Shown: one piece after another, positions 1-7,120 of the stretch
How the letters are laid out: the number at the start of each line of letters is the position of its first letter
How positions within the stretch are numbered: position 1 is the first letter of the stretch
From: an uncultured Kineothrix sp.
GTDB lineage: Bacteria; Bacillota; Clostridia; Lachnospirales; Lachnospiraceae
Assembly (NCBI GenBank): GCA_910587275.1
Contig: CAJUMD010000105.1
Span: 1-11,886, forward strand
Reading direction: 5' to 3'
DNA: 11,886 nucleotides
Made by a program: the position numbers and the translations under genes
The notes under the pieces: generated by a model
Told to the model about the DNA's origin: nothing
The model's database searches: none
The model's input: the letters and a program-made list of their open reading frames with translations, nothing else

Positions 1-160
1 GATGCACGGTTTAGCCCGATTCGGCATGGATGCCGATAGAGGGCGACCGCAGCCAATGATAACCTGCGCCATTCTGCTTAGAAACTCCCAGCCGAAAAAA
101 GTGCACGGAAAACCGGGACAGGCAATTCCGCTGCCGCCGCCCCGCAAAATTTTCCCGTCC
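1..160. other. Structured intergenic DNA at the left edge, no convincing gene
   Basis: No gene is supported here. The stretch is rich in nested inverted repeats. TCGGCAT (21-27) pairs with ATGCCGA (30-36) across a 2-base loop, GCCC (14-17) pairs with GGGC (41-44) outside it, and CGGT (7-10) pairs with ACCG (46-49) outside that. A second set pairs CACGG and AAAA near 104-112 with TTTT and CCGTG near 150-164. On the minus strand a reading frame opens with ATG at 72-70 and stays open to the edge for 24 codons, but its nearest Shine-Dalgarno-like GGGAG is about 12 bases away. A plus-strand frame (2-193) is also open and looks like noise. The region could be a dispersed structured repeat or the leader of something beyond the edge. 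Confidence 0.4.
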
Positions 161-219
161 GTGCGTCCGTCTAAACATAACATTTCAGGCTGAACTGTTA
201 TGTTGACGGGCGGACGCAC
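161..219 (-). terminator. Long imperfect hairpin downstream of the transglutaminase gene, possible terminator
   Basis: GTGCGTCCG (161-169) pairs with CGGACGCAC (211-219). After a small asymmetric internal loop, AACATAACA (174-182) pairs with TGTTATGTT (196-204). Inside that, TTCAG (184-188) faces CTGAA (190-194). The hairpin starts about 10 bases past the stop codon of the minus-strand gene ending at 229. No clean T-run follows on the minus strand, only TTTT some distance on. It may therefore protect the transcript end rather than terminate by the classic intrinsic mechanism. Confidence 0.45.
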
Positions 220-228
220 AAGCGGAAA

Positions 229-1893
229 TCAATACCTGAACTCCACCGTATGGTGCAGCAGAAACCTTCCATCCCGCAAAAGTTCCGCCTCAATATCCAC
301 ATTGCATCCCGCAGCACCCAAATCCGCAAACACCCGGTCCATATATCCCCCGGAATACGCATCGCTGTTATAAGCATTGTAACACTGCATCCAAAGATTC
401 TCACCGTCCACCACGTTTTGGAAAGTACAGGAGCCGCCATTGGCCATAATCTGGTTATAGCAGTCTTCGTAGTATTCGTCAAGGCTTAACAGTACGTCCT
501 CCTCACGGAATCCGGCTTCCTCCAAAAACCTTGCGCTGCCGTACGTGCTGTCCGTTCCCGCATTCCTTGGGCTGCTCTCCCGGTTGGAATACCTCGTTCC
601 GTTGCAGGGCGGAAGGTTCACGGACAAATCCTCCCTCCTGTGGTTTGCGTTGAACTCTGCATCAGGCTTGTTAAAATAATCGTATGTATTCGGGTCGGTA
701 TCATCCCACGTTGCATCCGCATTATAATATTCCCCGTCCAGTTTCACGATATTCCACGCATGGGCTTCTCCTGCGTAACCCGTACAGTAATAACAGGGAA
801 TCCCAAGCTCCATCATAAGGTATTGGAAAGAACGGGCATAACCGGCGCATACGGTTTTGCCGTTTACCATGCCGCTGTATGCACTCTGGTTTAACGGGGC
901 ACGCAAATCATAAACGATTTTGTCCAACAGCGCGTTATGTACAAAAACTTCCACTTCATAATCCGTGCCAAGCCGGTCCGCCTGCGCAATAATTTTTTCT
1001 GCTTCCGCATGGAACGCCGCTTTTGCGGCATCCAAATCATCAATCAGCCGGTTAAATTCCAACACGATTTCCACGCATTCCCCCCTGCGGTCGAATTTCC
1101 CGCGGTAAGCGGAATCCAGCCAGAAGAGTTCCGGATGGTCATTGAAAACCGCCATGAAAACATTCTTAAGCTGCCCCTGGGATACCGGTTTTACCGGATT
1201 GAATATGCCGTTGACCGCCATGGCATTGGCATAAACCTGACGGTACAACGCCTGCTGGTCTCCGTCCAGCATATCATAATAGGGGTAAAATTCCGAATCG
1301 AACGTTAACCCCTCGCCCGTTTCCCCATATGTATACTGCTCTTTGAGCTTTTCCGCTTCTTTGTCGTCTACCTGTTCGGTTTCCCCCTGTACCGGTACGT
1401 AACCGCCCCTGCCCGCAACGCCTTCCGCCGCCCGTTCCCGTTCCTTCTGCGCGGCATCCGGACGGTTTTGCGTCCCGTTTCCCTGTCCGGTACGCACGGC
1501 GCTGCCATTCAGTCCAAGGACCTCATCCGAAGTCAGCCCTTCCATGCCATCCGCTCCGCCTTCCCCCTGCGTGTCCGCGGATACCGCCATATTCTGCGGT
1601 CCGGCGCCGGATGCATCCGTTCCCCCGTTATGGTTCCCGGATGACGGCTGCCCTGCCGTACCCGTGGTTCCGGTTTCGTTGCCGGATTCTCCGGTCCGGC
1701 TTTCTTCATTCCGGTTCTCGTTATTTTTGTTTTCTTCGTTCCGGTTGTCTTCGTTTCGGTTTTCTTCGCTCCCGCGGTCCGCGTACAGTAAATCCGAAAC
1801 TTTTCCTGCCAGCTCCGGCTGGAAGATGCAGGCAAGGATAAACAGGCTGAGAAGGGTAAGCAGCCCCAACACTCCGTACAGTACTTTTTTCAT
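229..1893 (-). CDS. Exported transglutaminase-like (cysteine protease fold) protein
   Basis: 554 residues. The transglutaminase-core triad can be read directly: Cys349 in GKTVCAGYA, His378 in GEAHAWNIV and Asp393 in NADATWDD, in the spacing typical of bacterial transglutaminase-like domains (about 310-400). Such domains are usually thiol hydrolases or cross-linkers of surface protein; the substrate here is unknown. The N-terminus (MKK, then hydrophobic residues 4-24) is a signal or anchor. ILAC at 19-22 resembles a lipobox but is imperfect, so lipoprotein status is uncertain. Residues 40-190 are a low-complexity linker rich in Gly, Asn, Glu and Thr, starting with five pentapeptide repeats (43-67). 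Residues 200-310 are a helical lead-in and about 450-554 a C-terminal domain I do not recognise. The start is fixed by AAGGAGG at 1904-1910, 10 bases upstream. The gene lies 23 bases after rsuA on the same strand, so the two are probably co-transcribed. Confidence 0.87.
   Translation of the reverse strand: MKKVLYGVLGLLTLLSLFILACIFQPELAGKVSDLLYADRGSEENRNEDNRNEENKNNENRNEESRTGESGNETGTTGTAGQPSSGNHNGGTDASGAGPQNMAVSADTQGEGGADGMEGLTSDEVLGLNGSAVRTGQGNGTQNRPDAAQKERERAAEGVAGRGGYVPVQGETEQVDDKEAEKLKEQYTYGETGEGLTFDSEFYPYYDMLDGDQQALYRQVYANAMAVNGIFNPVKPVSQGQLKNVFMAVFNDHPELFWLDSAYRGKFDRRGECVEIVLEFNRLIDDLDAAKAAFHAEAEKIIAQADRLGTDYEVEVFVHNALLDKIVYDLRAPLNQSAYSGMVNGKTVCAGYARSFQYLMMELGIPCYYCTGYAGEAHAWNIVKLDGEYYNADATWDDTDPNTYDYFNKPDAEFNANHRREDLSVNLPPCNGTRYSNRESSPRNAGTDSTYGSARFLEEAGFREEDVLLSLDEYYEDCYNQIMANGGSCTFQNVVDGENLWMQCYNAYNSDAYSGGYMDRVFADLGAAGCNVDIEAELLRDGRFLLHHTVEFRY
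1693..1767 (-). repeat. Five tandem 15-base repeats coding for EENRN-type pentapeptides
   Basis: Within the transglutaminase gene, residues 43-67 read EENRN, EDNRN, EENKN, NENRN, EESRT. The DNA has a matching 15-base period, visible on the plus strand as recurring TTCTTCGTTCCGGTT-like units. It lies in the hydrophilic linker just after the membrane segment, where a change in copy number would keep the frame and alter only the spacer length. Confidence 0.85.
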
Positions 1894-1916
1894 AAGTCAA
1901 AGACCTCCTTTTGTCC

Positions 1917-2639
1917 CTATGGCATACCGCCCTTTTGCAAAACGGCAATTTCCTCCTCCGACAGTTCCCGGTATTCCCCCGGCCGGAGGCTTTCATCCAG
2001 CATAAGTCCCCCCATGGACGTCCGGCGCAGGGAGACCACCCCGTTCCTTACCGCCCGCATCATACGCTTCACCTGGTGGAATTTTCCCTCGGTAATGGTC
2101 AGGCGTATCCGTTTTCCCCCCAAAAGTTCTACCTTCGCCGGCAGTGTCGGCCTGTCCTCCCCTATGTCCACACCGCTTTCCAAATCCTTTACGGCTTCCT
2201 TTGACAGTTCCTCTTCCAGCTCCGCCTCGTATACCTTGTCTACATGCTTGCGCGGCGACAACAGCCGGTGTGCCAGACTGCCGTCATTGGTCATGATTAA
2301 CAGTCCTTCGGTATCCTTATCCAGCCTTCCCACGGGAAACAGTCCGCCGCAACCGGTATCCTTTAACAGTTCCGCCACCGTAAGGCAGGTATTGTCCTTG
2401 GTTGACGACACCACCCCGGCAGGTTTGTTCAACATATAATAAGCATATTTCCGGTAGGAAAGCGTCCGCCCTTTGTAAACCACCTGGTCCTTTTCCACGT
2501 CCACCTTACGTTCCGGCTCCGTCACGGTTTCCCCGTTGACCTTCACAAATCCCTGCTTCAGTTCCTTCTTTACCTGGCTTCTCGTACCCACCTTAAGTTC
2601 GCATAAAAATTTATCCAAACGTAGTTTGTTCCCTTCCAT
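1917..2639 (-). CDS. rsuA: RsuA-family 16S rRNA pseudouridine synthase
   Basis: 240 residues, the usual length. The family converts a uridine of rRNA to pseudouridine (U516 of 16S rRNA in E. coli RsuA). An S4 RNA-binding domain occupies about residues 5-50 (LRLDKFL, SQVKKELKQGFVKVNG). The catalytic domain follows, with YYMLNKPAGVVSS (67-79), the catalytic aspartate Asp107 in FPVGRLDKDTEGLL, and the conserved ITEGKFHQVKRM stretch near 188-200. KFHQVKRM and PGEYRELSEEEI favour RsuA over RluB. The start is chosen because LRLDKFL follows at the expected distance. The Shine-Dalgarno is weak (GGAAGGTG about 12 bases upstream). The transglutaminase gene follows 23 bases downstream. Exact site specificity is inferred from the family. 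Confidence 0.92.
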   Translation of the reverse strand: MEGNKLRLDKFLCELKVGTRSQVKKELKQGFVKVNGETVTEPERKVDVEKDQVVYKGRTLSYRKYAYYMLNKPAGVVSSTKDNTCLTVAELLKDTGCGGLFPVGRLDKDTEGLLIMTNDGSLAHRLLSPRKHVDKVYEAELEEELSKEAVKDLESGVDIGEDRPTLPAKVELLGGKRIRLTITEGKFHQVKRMMRAVRNGVVSLRRTSMGGLMLDESLRPGEYRELSEEEIAVLQKGGMP

Positions 2640-2752
2640 CCTACACCACTACACCTTCCGTATCCTCATGTATTCCCTACGCTTTCCTTCTATTTTCCGT
2701 TTTCCCTCATATACTTTAAACGACAGAAAATCCAAAATAATCTGGTGATGAC
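2640..2752. promoter_or_regulatory. Divergent intergenic region between rsuA and the ylbJ-like gene
   Basis: This 113-base gap separates divergent starts, so it should hold promoters for both. For the minus strand a weak candidate is TTGGAT, 16 bases, then TATATG (about 2705-2732). For the plus strand TATACT (2710-2715) could be a -10, but no good -35 sits upstream. The DNA is pyrimidine-rich on the plus strand. No terminator or repeat is seen. Confidence 0.35.
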
Positions 2753-3736
2753 TTGAAATTAAAAACCTTTTTCCTGACCCTTGCCTTCCTCCTGCTAACC
2801 GGGCTGCTTTTAACCTATCCCATGGAAAGCCTTGCTTTTTCGCTGACCGGGCTGCAGCTTTGGTTCAATAAAATGATTCCCGCGCTGCTTCCCTTCATGA
2901 TCCTGTCCGGCATGATGGTACGCCTGAACCTGACCGAATATTTTGCCCGCATCGTAAGCCCGGTCTTCACGCCGCTGTTGCATATCCGTTTAAACGGCAT
3001 CTATGCTTTGGTCATCGGCTTCCTCTGCGGCTTTCCCATGGGGGCGAAAACCATCGCCGAATTATATGCCTGCCGGAAACTGACGAAACAGGAAGCTTCC
3101 TTTCTGCTCGCCTTCTGCAACAACATCGGTCCGGTCTATTTCGTCAGCTTCGTCCTGCCCACGCTTGGCCTTACGCACAAAGCGCCCTATCTGTTTGGCA
3201 TGTACGGGCTGCCGCTGTTATACGGCATTTTCCTGCGTTATACGGTATACCGGGGGATTGCCTCCCCTGCCCTTTGGGAAAAAACAAAAAAGGGCAATCT
3301 TTTGTCCGCCGCAGAACAGCTCTCCGCCAAACGTAAACAGGAAACGCTGCCGGATACACTGGACGACGCCATCCTGTCCGGTCTTTACAGCATTTCCAAG
3401 CTGGGGGGATACATGGTCCTGTTTAACCTCCTAAACCTTGTGCCGCAAATCCTCCTCCGCACCGTTCCCGTTGCCGGAACGGATTCCGGCAGCCTGTTAA
3501 ACTGCCTGTTTGAAATCACCAGCGGCATCAGCCGCGTGGGAAACGCGGCGCCGCTGCCCATACTCCTACTGCTTCCCTTCGGCGGCTTTTCCTGCATCGC
3601 CCAAACATACAGCATGATAAAGGAAACAGACCTGGCGCTCAAAGGGTATGTCCTGCACAAACTGGCGCTGTCTGCCCTCACTGCGGTATATTACGGGCTG
3701 TTTGCCCTGCTTTTCCCTTCCGCCTTCCTTATTTGA
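2753..3736 (+). CDS. ylbJ: YlbJ-like sporulation integral membrane protein (Gate / nucleoside-recognition domain)
   Basis: 327 residues, nearly all hydrophobic with several membrane helices. The segment GFLCGFPMGAKTIAELYACRKL through FLLAFCNNIGPVYFV (about residues 88-133) is the hallmark of YlbJ and Gate-domain proteins. A second half-repeat is seen in FEITSGIS and LLPFGGFSCIAQTYSM (about 247-286). In Bacillus, YlbJ is needed for spore heat resistance; its transported or bound molecule is unknown to me. It is shorter than the roughly 400-residue Bacillus protein. Start: TTG at 2753, preceded by GGTGAT (2744-2749), which matches the extended anti-Shine-Dalgarno. The next in-frame ATG (2822) would remove the first membrane helix. 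The 3' end overlaps the convergent amidase gene by 8 bases. In B. subtilis ylbJ follows rsmD-coaD, which are also nearby here. Confidence 0.8.
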   Translation: MKLKTFFLTLAFLLLTGLLLTYPMESLAFSLTGLQLWFNKMIPALLPFMILSGMMVRLNLTEYFARIVSPVFTPLLHIRLNGIYALVIGFLCGFPMGAKTIAELYACRKLTKQEASFLLAFCNNIGPVYFVSFVLPTLGLTHKAPYLFGMYGLPLLYGIFLRYTVYRGIASPALWEKTKKGNLLSAAEQLSAKRKQETLPDTLDDAILSGLYSISKLGGYMVLFNLLNLVPQILLRTVPVAGTDSGSLLNCLFEITSGISRVGNAAPLPILLLLPFGGFSCIAQTYSMIKETDLALKGYVLHKLALSALTAVYYGLFALLFPSAFLI

Positions 3737-5138
3737 ACGGACGCCTGGAACGCCTGCGTTTCCCGCCAAACAACAAACGGGCGGTCAGTAACAGGAAGAA
3801 CAGGATTGCCGTACAGACCAAACATACTTTTAGGAAATACCATACCGTTATCTCGGGCGTGTCTACCTCCCGGCGGTCCTTCCCGTTTCCCGCAGCAACG
3901 CTGCCTCCCGTTTTGGCACCGGTGCCTGAAAGGCTGCCGGCGGCACTTCCATCCCCACTTCCTTCCGGGAAACTTTCCATCCCGTCCGCCCCGATTTCCG
4001 CACCGTCTTTGGGCATTCCCGCAGCTCCGGCGCCGTCCCGGTTGCTTTGGGCGGTCATGCTGCCCGCTTCCACCACGTCCCCGTACTCCCCGTAGCGCAT
4101 AGAGGGCAGGGATACATGGTTACTTTCCGTCATACGGTCATAAGCATTGTATACGTTGACCACAGCCTCCGGCATGATACCGGAGGGTACCTGCATTGTA
4201 AACGTCAGACTGTCCGCATTCCGCGGCTCCCACCTCTGCAGCGGTGAAAACGTTTCCCCGCCGTCATAGCTGTAACTGTAATAAAGGATATGGCTGTCAT
4301 AATCCGCCGCCGTCACATGGATGGTGACTTCCCCCGTGCGGCTGTCTATTTCCCCTACCTCGATGATACAGATGTCCGGCTCCGACGTATCCGGCTTCAC
4401 GGGCAGGACGGGTTCCGGGATTTCCACATTCCGGTATGTCCCGTAGTCCACGCCAAGTTCCTCCGAACGCAGCCCGAAATATTTCGCCACCGCCGTGGCA
4501 TCCAAAATGCCGAACTGTCTGATTTTTTCCCAGGAATCATAAAAATCCCAATCGTTTTCCTCATCCAAATGGCAGTGCTCAATCAATGCCGCCGGTACAT
4601 CCATGGCGGTACAGTGGCGCAAAATCCCGTAATAATCTTCCCCGCTGTCGTTAAGCCTTGTCTTGATGCCGCGGGAATACAGCCCTTTCTGCACCAGCAA
4701 ATCCATTTCCACACTGGCGAAGGTATAACCTTTCTGGTACTTATCGCCAAATGCGGAAACCCAAACTTCCGCGCCGAATTTATTGTGTTCCTCCGACATG
4801 TTAAAATGCAGGCAGAACAGGAAATCCGCGTTTTTATCCCTTGCAAACTCCGCCCTTTCCTCCAGGGACATGTCCTTATCGGTCTCATGGGTCAGGTATA
4901 CCTCTATCCCCTCGTACTTTTCCAGTTCTTCCTTCATCGCCTTTGCCACGGCCATCGTCATTTCCTTTTCCGTATATTCCCCGTACTCCGCGCCCAGGTT
5001 TTCCCCTCCGTGACCGGGGTCCAGTACGACCACCACCGGTTCCGCCCCATGGACGGCAATTCCATTCTTATCCGTAAAGAATAAAAGGACCGCAAACAGA
5101 AAACCGGCAGTTATTTTCCAAAAATAAAATTTTTTCAT
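3729..5138 (-). CDS. N-acetylmuramoyl-L-alanine amidase (Amidase_3) with a C-terminal membrane anchor
   Basis: 469 residues. A signal sequence (1-32, MKKFYFWKIT plus a hydrophobic core, possible cleavage after VHGA) leads into a zinc amidase domain at about 35-222. Expected zinc ligands are visible: His43 in LDPGHGG, Glu57 in TEKEM and His111 in CLHFN, with catalytic Glu187 in AALIEHCH. The family cuts the bond between MurNAc and L-alanine, freeing stem peptides from glycan. Residues 235-350 form a beta-rich region resembling an Ig-like module. Residues 355-425 are a Gly/Ser/Ala/Asp linker. Residues 430-457 are a membrane helix followed by the basic tail GGKRRRSRRPFK, so after signal cleavage the enzyme would stay tethered by its C-terminus. 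There is no LPXTG motif. A purine-rich AGGAAAGGAAAAG stretch precedes the start. A terminator lies between this gene and the upstream operon, so it probably has its own promoter or relies on read-through. Confidence 0.93.
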   Translation of the reverse strand: MKKFYFWKITAGFLFAVLLFFTDKNGIAVHGAEPVVVVLDPGHGGENLGAEYGEYTEKEMTMAVAKAMKEELEKYEGIEVYLTHETDKDMSLEERAEFARDKNADFLFCLHFNMSEEHNKFGAEVWVSAFGDKYQKGYTFASVEMDLLVQKGLYSRGIKTRLNDSGEDYYGILRHCTAMDVPAALIEHCHLDEENDWDFYDSWEKIRQFGILDATAVAKYFGLRSEELGVDYGTYRNVEIPEPVLPVKPDTSEPDICIIEVGEIDSRTGEVTIHVTAADYDSHILYYSYSYDGGETFSPLQRWEPRNADSLTFTMQVPSGIMPEAVVNVYNAYDRMTESNHVSLPSMRYGEYGDVVEAGSMTAQSNRDGAGAAGMPKDGAEIGADGMESFPEGSGDGSAAGSLSGTGAKTGGSVAAGNGKDRREVDTPEITVWYFLKVCLVCTAILFFLLLTARLLFGGKRRRSRRPFK

Positions 5139-5166
5139 TCTTTTCCTTTCCTGTCTCCTGTATCTG

Positions 5167-5205
5167 AAAAACCGGTTCCATGTAATAAGCGAAACCGGTC
5201 TTTTT
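5167..5205 (-). terminator. Rho-independent terminator after the rsmD-coaD-coiled-coil operon
   Basis: On the minus strand ACCGGTTTC pairs with GGAACCGGT (9 pairs, one of them G-T) across an 11-base loop, followed by TTTTC. On the plus strand the stem is followed by CTTTTT, so it can also act the other way. It sits between the coiled-coil gene (stop at 5286) and the amidase start (5138). Confidence 0.78.
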
Positions 5206-5285
5206 CCATTCTATTTATTTTCTTTTCACGCTTTTCCTTAACCGTAAAACGTTTCCTGCATAATCCAACTTCCAGTATGTCCAAA

Positions 5286-5894
5286 TTATTTCAGCATATC
5301 CAAATTCAACGCATTATTTCCGTTCCCGTCCCCTTCATTTAACAGTTCTTCGATGTCCGGCGGCCGCAGCTCCGCACGGTTCGCGCGGACGATTTCGGCA
5401 TATCCGTTTAAATTATTGACAAAACTTTCGTAATGGGATGCCGTCATGTTTATGGTCTGTCCAATCAGGTTCTCCAGGTTTGCCAGCATATCGTCCATAT
5501 ACTGCATAGCGGCGGAGCGTACCTCATTGGCCTCCAATGTCGCCTTGTCCAGTATTTCCTGCGCCTGATGGGTCGCCAGCGTTACCACCTCGTTCGCCTG
5601 CGCATATGCCTGCTGCATGATTTCATGCTCATTAATCAATTCGCTGGTATGTACGGTTGCCTCGTTAATTAACGCCTCCGCTTTGGCACGGGCATCATTT
5701 AAAATCGCTTCCTTATTGCTGATAATCTTTTGGTACCGTTTAATTTCATCCGGCGTCTTCATCCGCAGTTCGCGCAATAACTCATCGATTTCCTCCTTAT
5801 TCACGATGATTTTCGTATTGGATGCCAGTTGGTATTTACAACTGTCGATATATTCCTCTATTTCATCGATTAACTGTTCAATCCTACTGCTCAT
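5286..5894 (-). CDS. Conserved coiled-coil protein of unknown function, third gene of the rsmD-coaD operon
   Basis: About 202 residues from the preferred start. I do not recognise a domain with known function. The protein is almost entirely helical. Residues about 1-45 hold a short leading helix pair (SRIEQLIDEIEEYIDS, EEIDELLRELR). Residues 48-150 are rich in Ala, Glu, Lys and Gln with heptad-like spacing (NDARAKAEALINEA, ATHQAQEILDKATLEANEVR), predicting a long coiled coil. The tail is acidic and Asn-rich. Similar proteins are often labelled as an ATPase or V-type ATPase subunit H because of the coiled coil; no nucleotide-binding motif is visible, so I do not accept that label. A DivIVA-like scaffold role is only a guess. 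Start: ATG at 5892-5894 has GGGAG 6 bases upstream. An in-frame ATG at 5918 would add 8 residues but has a poorer site. It lies 36 bases after coaD. Confidence 0.82.
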   Translation of the reverse strand: MSSRIEQLIDEIEEYIDSCKYQLASNTKIIVNKEEIDELLRELRMKTPDEIKRYQKIISNKEAILNDARAKAEALINEATVHTSELINEHEIMQQAYAQANEVVTLATHQAQEILDKATLEANEVRSAAMQYMDDMLANLENLIGQTINMTASHYESFVNNLNGYAEIVRANRAELRPPDIEELLNEGDGNGNNALNLDMLK

Positions 5895-5930
5895 ATCCGT
5901 CTCCCATGGCTGTCCCAACTCCGGACAACA

Positions 5931-6416
5931 TCATCTATGTCCATATTTTTGATATATCAGCTCCGCCACAAAGTCCGGCACACACATGGATATATCCCCG
6001 TTAAAGCTGGCAATTTCCTTCACGCTGGTGGAACTCAAATAGGCATACTCCAAACTGGTGGTTAAAAACATGGTATCCAACTCCCCGTCCGACAGTTTAC
6101 GGTTGGTCTGTGCAATCTGCAGCTCATATTCAAAATCCGTAATCGCCCGCAGTCCCCTGATTGCCACGTGGACATTCTTCCTTTTGGCATAGTCAATCAA
6201 TAAACCGCTGAAAGAATCCACTTTTACGTTCGGGATATCCTTCGTCGCCTCCTCCAATATCTTAACACGTTCTTCCACGGAAAACAATGGAGTCTTTAAG
6301 TGATTGTTCAACACACTTACCGTTAATTCGTCAAAAATATCCGCCGCCCGACGGATTACGTCAAGATGCCCGAACGTCACCGGGTCGAAACTCCCCGGAT
6401 AGATGGCAGATTTCAT
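5931..6416 (-). CDS. coaD: Phosphopantetheine adenylyltransferase
   Basis: 161 residues, full length for the family. It transfers AMP from ATP to 4'-phosphopantetheine to make dephospho-CoA, the penultimate step of coenzyme A synthesis, in the cytoplasm. Visible signatures are GSFDPVTFGHLDVI (8-21, the nucleotidyltransferase [TH]xGH motif), AIRGLR (about 89-94), EYELQIAQTNRKL (about 101-113) and the ATP-binding YLSSTSVKEIA (about 126-136). Its ATG overlaps the rsmD stop as ATGA, a 4-base overlap implying translational coupling. The pairing with rsmD is very widely conserved in Firmicutes. Confidence 0.98.
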   Translation of the reverse strand: MKSAIYPGSFDPVTFGHLDVIRRAADIFDELTVSVLNNHLKTPLFSVEERVKILEEATKDIPNVKVDSFSGLLIDYAKRKNVHVAIRGLRAITDFEYELQIAQTNRKLSDGELDTMFLTTSLEYAYLSSTSVKEIASFNGDISMCVPDFVAELIYQKYGHR

Positions 6417-6979
6417 CGGTTTTCCCCTCCCCCTTGTTTCCTCATAAACACATGTTTGTTGGTCTTATACCGCTTCTCCTTTTCCAGCGTATAGCCAAGT
6501 TCCCGCACAAAAGTAAAATCACGGTCAAGCGCCGCTTCCACTACCAACAGGGTATGGTCCGTCACATAGGGCATCCCCGCTAACGTCCCTAACACCCTTT
6601 CTTCAAATCCCATGCCGTAAGGCGGGTCCATAAAAATAATATCCGCTTCCTTCTCCCGGACCGCCGCCAATGCACCCAGCACATCCTGCCTTAACAGGGT
6701 TGCCTTATCCAAAAAACCGGTAAACTCCAAATTCTGCCGGATACAGGCAAAAGGCTTTGTCCCGTTTTCCACAAAATAAGCATGTCCTGCCCCACGGCTG
6801 AGCGCCTCAATCCCAATCTGTCCGCTTCCGCTGAACAGGTCCAAAAACACACTGTCCGGCAGATGCGGATTCAACATGTTAAACAGCGTTTCCTTTATCC
6901 TGTCGGTGGTCGGCCTGGTATCCATCCCCTCCGGTGTCTTCAGGGGAAGACTTCCCGCCGTTCCTGCGATTACCCTCAT
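6413..6979 (-). CDS. rsmD: 16S rRNA (guanine(966)-N(2))-methyltransferase
   Basis: 188 residues. It methylates G966 of 16S rRNA (E. coli numbering) using S-adenosylmethionine during 30S assembly. Family signatures: MRVIAGTAGSLPLKTPEG at the N-terminus, RPTTDRIKETLFN (about 22-34), the SAM-binding DLFSGSGQIGIEALSRGA (about 47-64), and the catalytic MDPPYG (about 116-121). The start follows the family's MRVIAG beginning. The Shine-Dalgarno is weak (GGAAAGG about 13 bases upstream). A good sigma-70-type promoter lies about 40 bases upstream. It is the first gene of the operon with coaD and the coiled-coil gene. Confidence 0.97.
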   Translation of the reverse strand: MRVIAGTAGSLPLKTPEGMDTRPTTDRIKETLFNMLNPHLPDSVFLDLFSGSGQIGIEALSRGAGHAYFVENGTKPFACIRQNLEFTGFLDKATLLRQDVLGALAAVREKEADIIFMDPPYGMGFEERVLGTLAGMPYVTDHTLLVVEAALDRDFTFVRELGYTLEKEKRYKTNKHVFMRKQGGGENR

Positions 6980-7016
6980 TTTCCATTATCTGCCTTTCCG
7001 CAAACTTTCTAATCTT

Positions 7017-7045
7017 ATAATAATCGCTTCTTTGGTTGCGGTCAA
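7017..7045 (-). promoter_or_regulatory. Sigma-A-type promoter for the rsmD operon
   Basis: Minus strand: -35 TTGACC (7045-7040), exactly 17 bases, -10 TATTAT (7022-7017). Each box matches consensus at five of six positions. Transcription would start near 7010, leaving a leader of about 30 bases before rsmD. It lies in the 141-base gap after the YihY gene, which contains no convincing terminator. Confidence 0.72.
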
Positions 7046-7120
7046 TCTTTTTATAAAAATTTAGGATTTTACGCGCAACAATTTAAGATGCGAAACGTAT
7101 CCCGCCATGAAATCCCTCCG

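Noticed and set aside
2..193. Plus-strand open frame of 63 codons at the left edge
   Set aside because: No ribosome site is visible, the composition is proline- and arginine-rich, and it runs through inverted repeats.
4290..5084. Plus-strand open frame of 264 codons
   Set aside because: It is antisense to the zinc amidase domain, with no recognisable motifs and His/Arg/Pro/Phe-rich shadow composition.
7046..7120. Terminator after the YihY gene
   Set aside because: Only four-base stems (TACG/CGTA) with no T-run; too weak to call.
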